Source: an uncultured Candidatus Saccharibacteria bacterium
Lineage (GTDB): Bacteria; Patescibacteriota; Saccharimonadia; Saccharimonadales; Saccharimonadaceae
NCBI GenBank assembly: GCA_948511255.1
Contig: CAOQNC010000005.1
Location: 10,132-16,030, forward strand
DNA length: 5,899 nt
Direction: 5' to 3'
In this document: piece by piece, positions 1 to 5,299 of the stretch
Position numbering within the stretch: the first letter of the stretch is position 1
Layout of the letters: every line of letters starts with the position of its first letter
Made by a program: the position numbers and the translations under genes
The notes under the pieces: generated by a model
What the model was told of the DNA's origin: nothing
Databases searched by the model: none
Seen by the model: only the letters and a program-made list of their open reading frames with translations

Positions 1-401
1 TGAAAAAATGGAACGAAGCGGATGAGTGGTACAAGAAAGCAGAAAGAGTGTTTATAGCGGAGATGCGCGAAACGCTAGAACGTTGCCAGAACTTCTATGA
101 GGGGCTGGGTAATTTCTGTTTAGCGAAGGAGGATCTTTTCAGAAGCCAGGCGGCCAACCGCGAGGCGGATCGAATTTGCGAGTTTTTGGGTAGCGGCGGG
201 CCGCGGACGCGAGGTAACCGTCTCTTACGCCAGGCGGCAGTGATGCTGGAGATCGAAAGGATTGAGAAGGCTATTGAATATTACGATGAGGCTTTGAAGA
301 CTTTTCAGGAAGACCCGAAAGACTGTAAATACGAGATTGCGCGATGTCAACAACTACGCGGCGAAGCAAAGAAAAAGTTAAAATTAGCGCAAGCAAAATA
401 G
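1..401 (+). CDS. TPR-like helical protein, 3' end only
   Basis: The reading frame is open from the left edge (first full codon at position 3) to a TAG at 399-401, so about 132 residues are visible and the gene almost certainly begins outside the window. A GTG at 48 could be called as a start, but it lies inside the same open frame and has no convincing ribosome binding site, so I treat the gene as 5'-partial. The visible protein is soluble, charged and strongly helical, with no membrane segment. Near its C-terminus, AVMLEIERIEKAIEYYDEAL looks like a tetratricopeptide-type helix pair (the A..A / YY.EAL pattern). An earlier stretch with W-E-A-D-E-W-Y-K-K-A may be another repeat. TPR-like repeats usually mediate protein contacts, but no partner or function can be assigned. 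The end is Lys-rich (EAKKKLKLAQAK). It lies in the same direction as recA but is separated from it by about 320 bp with a new promoter. I do not recognise the family. Confidence 0.6.
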   Translation, partial: KKWNEADEWYKKAERVFIAEMRETLERCQNFYEGLGNFCLAKEDLFRSQAANREADRICEFLGSGGPRTRGNRLLRQAAVMLEIERIEKAIEYYDEALKTFQEDPKDCKYEIARCQQLRGEAKKKLKLAQAK

Positions 402-510
402 ATTTAAGCAAAAGTTAGTTGGAATTAAGCAAGGCGGAATAGATTTTAAGCAGAGTATTTTGCGAATTTTAGCAAAGCGGAATGAAAAATAAGCAGGCGG
501 TTTGAGAGAT
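389..510. repeat. Degenerate 21-bp direct repeat array
   Basis: The word (T/A)AGCA(A/G) recurs with its core starting at about 406, 427, 448, 470 and 491, a spacing of 21, 21, 22 and 21 bp. A sixth, short-spaced copy lies at 391. Units 2 and 4 share more than the core: AAGCAAGGCGGAAT against TAGCAAAGCGGAAT, and unit 5 has AAGCAGGCGG. The array begins over the last codons of the TPR-like gene and ends about 210 bp before the recA start. A 21-bp period equals two helical turns and also seven codons, so both a protein-binding array and a decayed coding repeat are possible. Copies are imperfect, and no function is assigned. Confidence 0.55.
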
Positions 511-691
511 TTTTGAACTTTTTTCGTGCTTGTGCTTGTTATTTTTGAAAGATTTGATATATGCTGAGGGCATGGCATTTTGCATGCTAGTTGGTTGCAA
601 CTACGGACTGCGGAGTTCGGTTAAAGAGACGCGTATTTTTAGCCAAACATGAGCAGTTTAGTGGGATTTTGCATCAAGATAGCATAAGGGG

Positions 692-700
692 TGTTATAAT
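692..700 (+). promoter_or_regulatory. recA extended -10 promoter (TG-T-TATAAT)
   Basis: TG at 692-693 is followed by one base and a perfect TATAAT at 695-700, the extended -10 arrangement. There is no good -35 at 17 bp; TTGCAT at 669-674 is 20 bp away and probably too far. Transcription would begin near 706-707, leaving a leader of about 16 bases that just holds the ribosome binding site. The same TGnTATAAT form is used by the two - strand promoters in this window, which supports the call. Confidence 0.7.
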
Positions 701-710
701 GGTTATATTA

Positions 711-718
711 AAGGAAGG
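711..718 (+). promoter_or_regulatory. recA ribosome binding site
   Basis: The purine run AAGGAAGG ends four bases before the ATG at 723. Its first half, AAGGA, is seven bases from the ATG. It decides the start: the ATG at 699, which overlaps the -10 box, and the TTG at 591 have nothing comparable upstream. Confidence 0.8.
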
Positions 719-722
719 TACT

Positions 723-1820
723 ATGACGAAGAAAGTTACAAAATCAGAAGTGGTGGCAGAAGATTCAGGCAAAAAACAGGCGCTCGACCTGGCGATTCAG
801 CAGATTACAAAGCAGTTCGGCACGGGCGCGATTATGAAGCTCGGTGATACACAGAAAATCGACGTAGAACTTTTGCCTTCGGGGTCGTTGTCGCTCGATT
901 TGGCGCTCGGTGGCGGTTATCCGAAGGGTCGCATTATTGAGATTTATGGACCGGAGTCTTCCGGTAAAACAACTCTGGCGCTACATGCGATTGCAGAAAT
1001 GCAGAAACAAGGCGGACAAGCGGCGTTTATTGACGCGGAGCATGCGCTCGATCCGGCTTATGCGAAGAAAATTGGCGTCGATACGGACAATTTGTTTATT
1101 TCTCAGCCCGATAACGGTGAGCAGGCGCTAGAGATTTGTGAGACTTTGGTGCGGTCAGGCGCGGTTGATTTGATTGTGGTGGATTCAGTCGCAGCATTGG
1201 TGCCGCAGGCAGAAATTGACGGCGATATGGGCGATGCGCAGATGGGTCTTCAGGCACGGCTAATGTCGCAAGCGATGCGAAAGCTGACTGGGATCATCTC
1301 AAAGTCAAAGGCGACAGTGATCTTTATCAATCAGATTCGCATGAAAATTGGTGTGATGTTTGGGAATCCGGAGACGACGACTGGCGGTAATGCGTTGAAG
1401 TTTTATGCTTCGGTGCGTATGGATATTCGTCGAATTGGGCAGATTAAGGACGGCGAGGATATCGCTGGTAACCGGACAAAGGTTAAGATTGTGAAAAATA
1501 AGATTGCGGCACCTTTCCGTACGGCCGAATTCGACATCATGTATAACGAAGGTATTAGCAAGGTTGGCGACGTGCTGGATTTGGCAGTGCAAAAAGGTAT
1601 CGTCGATAAGGCGGGCGCGTTCCTGAAATATAAGGGCGAGACAATTGCGCAGGGTCGTGAGGCGGCAAAAAACTTATTGCGCTCTGATCCGGAGTTATTA
1701 GCGGAAATTGACCACAAAGTACGCGTGGCAGCAAAGTTGGTGCCGGGAGATGATACGGCTGAGGATGAGGCGGCGTCCAAGGATGGGGCTTCTGGTGCGG
1801 ACGTAAGTTCTGCTGAATAG
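723..1820 (+). CDS. recA: Recombinase RecA
   Basis: A 365-residue protein that by family forms ATP-dependent filaments on single-stranded DNA, carries out homologous pairing and strand exchange, and where LexA exists stimulates its self-cleavage. The sequence is unmistakable. It has Walker A GPESSGKT at 76-83, the catalytic Glu106 in [10 protein letters not shown], and Walker [11 protein letters not shown] at 150-159. DNA-binding loop L1 lies around 164-171 (EIDGDMGD), followed by [15 protein letters not shown]. The [20 protein letters not shown] block and loop L2 (about 202-232) are followed by the C-terminal domain. The last 25 residues are an acidic, Asp/Ala/Ser-rich tail, as is usual for RecA. 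Length is slightly above the E. coli protein, with about ten extra N-terminal residues. ATG 723 is chosen for its ribosome binding site and because family similarity begins right after it. It is probably co-transcribed with recX, nine bases downstream. No intein or disrupted motif is seen. Confidence 0.98.
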   Translation: MTKKVTKSEVVAEDSGKKQALDLAIQQITKQFGTGAIMKLGDTQKIDVELLPSGSLSLDLALGGGYPKGRIIEIYGPESSGKTTLALHAIAEMQKQGGQAAFIDAEHALDPAYAKKIGVDTDNLFISQPDNGEQALEICETLVRSGAVDLIVVDSVAALVPQAEIDGDMGDAQMGLQARLMSQAMRKLTGIISKSKATVIFINQIRMKIGVMFGNPETTTGGNALKFYASVRMDIRRIGQIKDGEDIAGNRTKVKIVKNKIAAPFRTAEFDIMYNEGISKVGDVLDLAVQKGIVDKAGAFLKYKGETIAQGREAAKNLLRSDPELLAEIDHKVRVAAKLVPGDDTAEDEAASKDGASGADVSSAE

Positions 1821-1823
1821 GAG
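1819..1823 (+). promoter_or_regulatory. recX ribosome binding site overlapping recA stop
   Basis: AGGAG begins inside the recA TAG stop codon and lies six bases before the recX ATG at 1830. Ribosomes finishing recA would release on top of this site, so translational coupling of recX to recA is likely (inference). It also supports the far-upstream recX start despite the non-conserved N-terminus. Confidence 0.8.
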
Positions 1824-1829
1824 CGGTAA

Positions 1830-2612
1830 ATGCTGGAAATTAAGTCGTTGAGTGATTTTGATGACGAGGTTTTTGGCGGTAATAATTCATCTGACAATGA
1901 TTTGAGCGCCTTGGATGGGGATGCTCGAGGGGGCGAGGAGACTATAACGAAGCTTGTTTCGGGCGTGCGAGACGCGAATCGCGTGAATGTTTTCTTGGAT
2001 GAGAAGTTTGCGTTTTCGCTAGATGTAGCGCAAGTCGTTGAACTGCAAGTTAAAGTCGGTCAAAAAGTCGATGCCGAAAGACTAGAAGTTTTACGCGGGG
2101 CGTCGGAGTTCGGAAAGTTATATCAGAGAACCCTGGAATGGGTTTTGACACGACCGCATTCGATTCGAGAGACGCGCGATTATTTGCGAAGGCGACAGCA
2201 GAAGCGTCTGGCGACTAACCGCCAGCGAGCGAAGGAAGAGAAAAAACCTTTTCCGGAGATTCAGAATGAAACGATTGAATTGGTCGTGGAAAGGTTGATT
2301 CAGCGTGGTTATTTGGATGACAGACGCTTCGCGGAATATTATGTCGAAAATCGGTTCGTAAAGAAGGGCGTAAGCAGGAAGCGGTTGCGTATGGAGCTGC
2401 AGAAGAAAGGCGTAGCGAGCGAGGAAATCGAAGCGGCGCTGGCGACAGGAGCGCGGGATGATGAAGAAGAGTTGCGCAAGATGCTTGCTAAAAAACGCAC
2501 GAGATATGACGACCAGAAATTAGTCGCATATCTTGTGCGGCAGGGTTTTGATTATCAGAAAGTTGCGACCGCCGTGAAGAAATCGTCAGAAGTGGATCTG
2601 AGTTTAGACTAG
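1830..2612 (+). CDS. recX: Regulatory protein RecX
   Basis: A 260-residue RecX-family protein; family members bind RecA filaments and usually limit, or otherwise tune, RecA activity. An N-terminal strand-rich segment (about 38-92: ITKLVSGV..RVNVFLDEKFAFSLD) resembles the start of Gram-positive-type RecX. It is followed by three-helix modules. The diagnostic stretch is RGYLDDRRFAEYYVENR at 159-175, then KKGVSRKRLRMELQKKGV at 178-195. A last module around 212-250 carries YLVRQGFDYQKVATAVK. Two features are unlike compact RecX proteins: an acidic, Asn/Asp/Gly-rich N-terminal extension (about 1-37), and a basic stretch at about 119-140 (RRRQQKRLATNRQRAKEEKK) splitting the first helical module. 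The start at 1830 is fixed by AGGAG at the correct spacing. Position directly after recA is the classic arrangement and supports the identity. It stops with TAG. Confidence 0.94.
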   Translation: MLEIKSLSDFDDEVFGGNNSSDNDLSALDGDARGGEETITKLVSGVRDANRVNVFLDEKFAFSLDVAQVVELQVKVGQKVDAERLEVLRGASEFGKLYQRTLEWVLTRPHSIRETRDYLRRRQQKRLATNRQRAKEEKKPFPEIQNETIELVVERLIQRGYLDDRRFAEYYVENRFVKKGVSRKRLRMELQKKGVASEEIEAALATGARDDEEELRKMLAKKRTRYDDQKLVAYLVRQGFDYQKVATAVKKSSEVDLSLD

Positions 2613-2685
2613 CAGCTGGGTTACGGAGTTGATAGAGGCTGATGTTGCGGGGCTGACGGTTTGTCCTGGTCTTTGCTGTTGGGAT
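2613..2685. other. Convergent recX / PRC-barrel gap
   Basis: The 3' ends of recX (+) and the PRC-barrel gene (-) face each other across 73 bp. I looked for a GC-rich hairpin with a T-run in either direction and found none. There is only a short direct repeat, GGCTGATG at 2637 and GGCTGACG at 2651. Either termination is Rho-dependent or the transcripts run into each other (inference). Confidence 0.5.
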
Positions 2686-3279
2686 TTACTCGGTTTTTGA
2701 GTCGGAGGCGAAGTCCGGCTCACGAAAGGGGTTGATGAAGTTCGGTACAAAGTCGGCAGGCGCGGCGGCGGGAGCTTTTTTGGAAGACTTTTCGGTTTCG
2801 TCTTTGATGATAACTTCGTAATCGTTGACTTCGATAATCTTCTGACGCGGAATGATAAGTTCTGGGTCGAGGAAAGACTTCATAAGCGGTCGTTGGACAA
2901 TGATTTGGTGAACTTGCCAAGAAGTTGTGTCGAGAATATAGTCAGAAACTTTGCCAAGTTTAACTTTCTTCTTGGTGATTACTTTGAGGCCGTTGAGAGA
3001 AAAATTGAGTTTCAGAATATCACGGACACGAACAACTTCTTCTCCGTCAATAAACTCGTCGATGGAGTCAACGATAGCACCATGAGTAGAGAACTCGCGA
3101 ACGCTTTCGATCGGGAGGATATCACCAACCTCATCACGAATAAGTGGACCTTCGACCCGGAAGGCGATAAGTTTGAGGTTATTAGGGTTCATGATCAACT
3201 CAGTCACGCGGGCGATTTCGCCGCCGACATGGAGACTGAGGACAGGGCAGTCGATAAGACGAGAACCATTAATTAGCAT
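2686..3279 (-). CDS. Two-domain PRC-barrel protein
   Basis: A 197-residue soluble protein with no signal peptide or membrane segment. Residues about 2-77 (LINGSRLIDCPVLSLHVGGEI, then VTELIMNPNNLKLIAFRVEG and ILPIESVREF) have the beta-strand pattern of a PRC-barrel. Residues about 84-158 (VRDILKLN, VSDYILDTTSWQVHQIIVQR, LIIPRQKIIEVNDYEVII) look like a second copy, so it is a tandem PRC-barrel. PRC-barrels occur in the photosynthetic reaction-centre H subunit, in RimM and in many small bacterial proteins, and often serve as adaptor modules; the specific role here is unknown. The tail (161-197) is charged, then Ala/Pro-rich, and ends in an aromatic FVPNFINPFREPDF segment, so it is probably disordered and could be a contact peptide. 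The ATG at 3279 is preceded in frame by a TAA nine bases upstream and by no ribosome binding site, and it sits six bases after a -10 box. It stops with TAA. Confidence 0.85.
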   Translation of the reverse strand: MLINGSRLIDCPVLSLHVGGEIARVTELIMNPNNLKLIAFRVEGPLIRDEVGDILPIESVREFSTHGAIVDSIDEFIDGEEVVRVRDILKLNFSLNGLKVITKKKVKLGKVSDYILDTTSWQVHQIIVQRPLMKSFLDPELIIPRQKIIEVNDYEVIIKDETEKSSKKAPAAAPADFVPNFINPFREPDFASDSKTE

Positions 3280-3283
3280 AAGT

Positions 3284-3313
3284 TTATTATAGCATAAAAC
3301 TTTGTTTTATACT
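3284..3313 (-). promoter_or_regulatory. PRC-barrel gene promoter, leaderless
   Basis: On the - strand the block reads AGT, a 17-bp inverted repeat (ATAAAAC, AAA, GTTTTAT at 3310-3294), GC, then TATAATAA (-10 TATAAT at 3291-3286). TGC precedes TATAAT, so it is an extended -10. Only six bases (AAACTT) separate the -10 from the ATG, which puts the expected transcription start at the A of the start codon or within a base or two of it. No Shine-Dalgarno sequence can fit in such an mRNA. Confidence 0.75.
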
Positions 3314-3338
3314 ATAACTTTGAATTGCGTCTTTCGGG

Positions 3339-5123
3339 TTATGCCGTGATTAAAGGTTTGCGCCAGGTTGCTGGATAGTCGTTTAATCCGAGCAAAGTCG
3401 AGACTGTGGCGGCGATATTGGTGAGGCCGGGGTCTTCGAGTTTTGCGGCATGATAGAGCTTGACATTCTTGGTGTTGTCGTAGAAAATACATGGGACGGG
3501 ATTGGTCGTGTGGGAAGTGCGCGGGACACCGTGTTTATCGACGAGCTCCTCGGCGTTGCCATGGTCAGCGGTAATAATCATCATACCGCCGAGCTCGTCG
3601 ACTTTCTTGGCGAGGCAGGAGAGCTGAATGTCGATAGCTTCCATAGCCGTAATCGTAGGTTCAAGTTCGGCGAAGTGGCCGACCATGTCGCCGCCAGGAT
3701 AATTAATGCGGATAAACTTAAACTTTTCCATAACTTCGAGAACCGCATCGGTGATTTCGGCAGATTTCATCCACGGGCGAGTATTGAAGGGCTGAGTATC
3801 GGAAAGGATTTCGAGTTGGATTTCTTTCGGAGCTTTCTTGTAGCTGTTGCCATTGAAATAATAAGTGATATGGCCAAATTTGACGGTTTCCGAGACGGCG
3901 AGTTGGGGGATTTTGTGACTGCCGAGAAAAGTATTGAGCGGGTTTTCGATTTTAATCGGCGGGACAAGGATATTTTTCGGAATATGGCGGTCAGCATCAT
4001 ATTCGGTGAGAGCGGCGAAGAAAATGTCGGGGAGTGGATTCTCGGAGTCGTTGGCATGAGCGGGATTAGAAAGATCGGAATCGGCGCCGACGCGGAGTTT
4101 TCCGTCGACGGCTTGAGCCTTAGTGTTGGATGATTTGCGAGCTTTACCAGTTTTGCCAGAGCGGTCGAACTTATCGAATTTCTTTTCGGTGAAAGCGGTA
4201 GCAATCTCGACGGCACGGTCGGCGCGGAAATCGTAATAGATGAAGGCGTCGCCATCCTCGACGCGACCAATCGGGTTAGCGCCGTGGGTGGACTTGGCGG
4301 AAGATTGGCGAGCCTTAATAGCGCGAGAGGCAAGAGCGGTGTTTGCGGCGACGTTCTCAACGACGACGAAAGCAGGGAGATATTGATCCTGAATCGACGG
4401 GTCTTCGCGGCGGAAGGTTTCGATGGCTTCTTTAGCGGAATAGAATTCGCGAGGAGCTTTACCATGAACCATAGCATCCCAGCCGAGCTTCACCATACCC
4501 CAATCGCTTTCGTAGCGATCAGCGGTCGCGACCATGCGGCCAGCGCCAGAGGCGATGCGAAAGTCGACATCCTTGAACTTTTCACAAAACTTTTCGAGGC
4601 GGTCGATGTATTTCGGCTCAGATTGCGGGGCAACGTCGCGACCGTCAAAAACGCAATGAATGCGAATCCTGCGAACACCCTCGTCGTAGGCTTGTTGGAT
4701 CATTTGTTCGAGGTGCTTAATATCGCTGTGGACGCCGCCATCAGAGAAAATACCGGCAAAGTGGAGAGTGGCGGGTTTGTCGGATTTTTGGTGACTGGAA
4801 AGCCATTTCATGGCGCCTTGCCAGGCTTTCGAGCGCCAAATGTCGCCAGTCTGGAAGGCGGCTTCGATACCAGCGATTCCCTGTTTGATAATCTGGCCAG
4901 CGCCGAGAGCGTTGTGCCCAACTTCGGAGTTTCCCATTTGCCCCGGCATAATGCCAACGGCTTCACCGGAAGCGGCGAGCGGGATGTTCAAATAGCGAGA
5001 CATTGCCATATCGAGGAACTCGGTGTGAGCTTGACGCACGGCGTTGCCGCTGCGGCTGGTCGAAAGCCCGACGCCATCCATTACAACTAAAACAACTGGG
5101 CCATCATAATTTAACTTTTTCAT
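3339..5123 (-). CDS. gpmI: 2,3-bisphosphoglycerate-independent phosphoglycerate mutase
   Basis: A 594-residue cytosolic enzyme of the alkaline-phosphatase superfamily that interconverts 3- and 2-phosphoglycerate in glycolysis/gluconeogenesis using two metal ions (usually Mn2+). All key positions are visible: Asp16 (VMDG), the phosphorylated Ser66 in MGNSEVGH, His132 (GGVHSD), Asp160-Arg162-Asp163 (FDGRD), Arg300 and Arg303 (FRADR), Lys415 (SETVKFGH), Asp479 and His483 (GDMVGH), Asp520-His521 (TADHGN) and His538 (TSHTTNPVP). It is longer than the usual 510-560 residues because of hydrophilic inserts at about 258-284 and 322-362. The GAGRM..T.DRYESDWGMVKLGWDA stretch at 193-216 and the PGLTNIAATV ending resemble the plant/protist subclass rather than the E. 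coli type (from memory of the families). The ATG at 5123 is fixed by AGAGGAG at 5137-5131, seven bases away. It stops with TAA; 59 bp separate it from the PRC-barrel gene, which has its own promoter. Confidence 0.97.
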   Translation of the reverse strand: MKKLNYDGPVVLVVMDGVGLSTSRSGNAVRQAHTEFLDMAMSRYLNIPLAASGEAVGIMPGQMGNSEVGHNALGAGQIIKQGIAGIEAAFQTGDIWRSKAWQGAMKWLSSHQKSDKPATLHFAGIFSDGGVHSDIKHLEQMIQQAYDEGVRRIRIHCVFDGRDVAPQSEPKYIDRLEKFCEKFKDVDFRIASGAGRMVATADRYESDWGMVKLGWDAMVHGKAPREFYSAKEAIETFRREDPSIQDQYLPAFVVVENVAANTALASRAIKARQSSAKSTHGANPIGRVEDGDAFIYYDFRADRAVEIATAFTEKKFDKFDRSGKTGKARKSSNTKAQAVDGKLRVGADSDLSNPAHANDSENPLPDIFFAALTEYDADRHIPKNILVPPIKIENPLNTFLGSHKIPQLAVSETVKFGHITYYFNGNSYKKAPKEIQLEILSDTQPFNTRPWMKSAEITDAVLEVMEKFKFIRINYPGGDMVGHFAELEPTITAMEAIDIQLSCLAKKVDELGGMMIITADHGNAEELVDKHGVPRTSHTTNPVPCIFYDNTKNVKLYHAAKLEDPGLTNIAATVSTLLGLNDYPATWRKPLITA

Positions 5124-5130
5124 AACTTTT

Positions 5131-5137
5131 CTCCTCT
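5131..5137 (-). promoter_or_regulatory. gpmI ribosome binding site
   Basis: Read on the - strand, AGAGGAG is followed by seven bases and the ATG at 5123. It is a near-ideal Shine-Dalgarno, in contrast to the PRC-barrel gene downstream, which has none. Confidence 0.85.
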
Positions 5138-5147
5138 GAACTACTTA

Positions 5148-5177
5148 TTATTATAGCATAAGCCTTCAGCTTATACT
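5148..5177 (-). promoter_or_regulatory. gpmI promoter with upstream inverted repeat
   Basis: The - strand carries AGT, a 17-bp inverted repeat (ATAAGC, TGAAG, GCTTAT at 5174-5158), GC, then TATAATAA with the -10 at 5155-5150. The TGC before TATAAT makes it an extended -10. Transcription should start near 5143, giving a leader of about 20 bases that contains the ribosome binding site. The layout matches the PRC-barrel gene promoter base for base in spacing. Confidence 0.78.
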
Positions 5178-5195
5178 GTAATCGCGTCGCACTCG

Positions 5196-5219
5196 GAAAA
5201 ACATGCTTGCATGTTTTTC
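5196..5219. terminator. Perfect palindrome, possible two-way terminator
   Basis: Arms GAAAAACATGC (5196-5206) and GCATGTTTTTC (5209-5219) pair perfectly over 11 bp with a two-base centre. On either strand the stem begins with an A-run and ends with TTTTT, the form of a bidirectional intrinsic terminator, although its GC content is low. It lies downstream of aguA, so it could end that transcript. It also lies between the two copies of the promoter word upstream of gpmI, so it could instead act in the gpmI leader. Confidence 0.5.
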
Positions 5220-5231
5220 GCTCGTTGCTCC

Positions 5232-5246
5232 TTATTATAGCATAAG
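5232..5246 (-). promoter_or_regulatory. Second copy of the TTATGCTATAATAA promoter word
   Basis: The 15-bp + strand word TTATTATAGCATAAG found at 5148-5162 in the gpmI promoter recurs exactly here. On the - strand it provides TGC-TATAAT with the -10 at 5239-5234 and a predicted start near 5227. It could be an upstream gpmI promoter. The AAGGAG at 5233-5228 falls between the -10 and the predicted start, so it would not be transcribed. Activity is inferred from sequence only. Confidence 0.5.
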
Positions 5247-5247
5247 T

Positions 5248-5277
5248 GAAATCCCGCAGAGAAAATTGCGGGATTTC
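5248..5277. terminator. Strong GC hairpin after aguA, no T-run
   Basis: Arms GAAATCCCGC (5248-5257) and GCGGGATTTC (5268-5277) form a perfect 10-bp stem with a ten-base loop, 22 bases beyond the aguA stop. Neither side is followed by a T-run, so it is not a canonical intrinsic terminator. It may protect the 3' end of the mRNA or assist termination at the 5196-5219 palindrome. Confidence 0.55.
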
Positions 5278-5299
5278 GGGTAGATTTTCAGCGAATACC

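Larger units (their letters stand above)
402..722. other. Intergenic region upstream of recA
   Basis: This 321-bp gap holds most of the 21-bp repeat array in its first third and then an AT-rich stretch. At 588-603 there is a small inverted repeat (TAGTTG, four bases, CAACTA). The recA promoter and ribosome binding site occupy the last 35 bases. A frame continuous with recA is open back to a TTG at 591, but it has no ribosome binding site and the recA promoter lies inside it, so I regard it as noncoding. I found no intrinsic terminator for the TPR-like gene, no tRNA and no clear LexA-type box. Confidence 0.6.

Noticed and set aside
570..587. A hairpin GCATG...CATGC as terminator of the TPR-like gene
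   Set aside because: The stem is only 5 bp with an 8-base loop, has no following T-run and lies about 170 bp after the stop codon.
591..722. An in-frame upstream extension of recA from a TTG at 591 (44 extra codons)
   Set aside because: It has no ribosome binding site, contains the recA extended -10 box, and does not resemble any RecA N-terminus. The ATG at 723 has a proper ribosome binding site.
402..722. A LexA/SOS box upstream of recA
   Set aside because: I looked for GAAC-N4-GTTC and CTG-type symmetrical sites and found no convincing match; the only small inverted repeat (588-603) does not fit a known SOS box.
1403..1897. A 164-codon open frame on the - strand over recA/recX
   Set aside because: It is antisense to certain genes, has low-complexity Ser/Ala-rich translation and shows no family resemblance; it is a shadow of codon bias.
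3450..4133. A mobile element, CRISPR array or RNA gene in the window
   Set aside because: No transposase or integrase motifs, no spaced identical repeats of CRISPR type and no tRNA/rRNA-like folding were seen anywhere; nearly all sequence is accounted for by recognised genes.
4284..5090. A 268-codon open frame on the + strand inside gpmI, and similar ones at 3450-4133 and 2893-3276
   Set aside because: They mirror gpmI and the PRC-barrel gene in the complementary frame and lack promoters and family motifs. Long antisense frames are expected from the codon use here.
5180..5207. A 13-codon ORF on the - strand beginning inside the palindrome (MQACFSECDAITV) as a gpmI leader peptide
   Set aside because: The nearest AAGGAG is 15 bases from its ATG and lies upstream of the predicted transcription start, so there is no usable ribosome binding site, and the ORF overlaps the palindrome.
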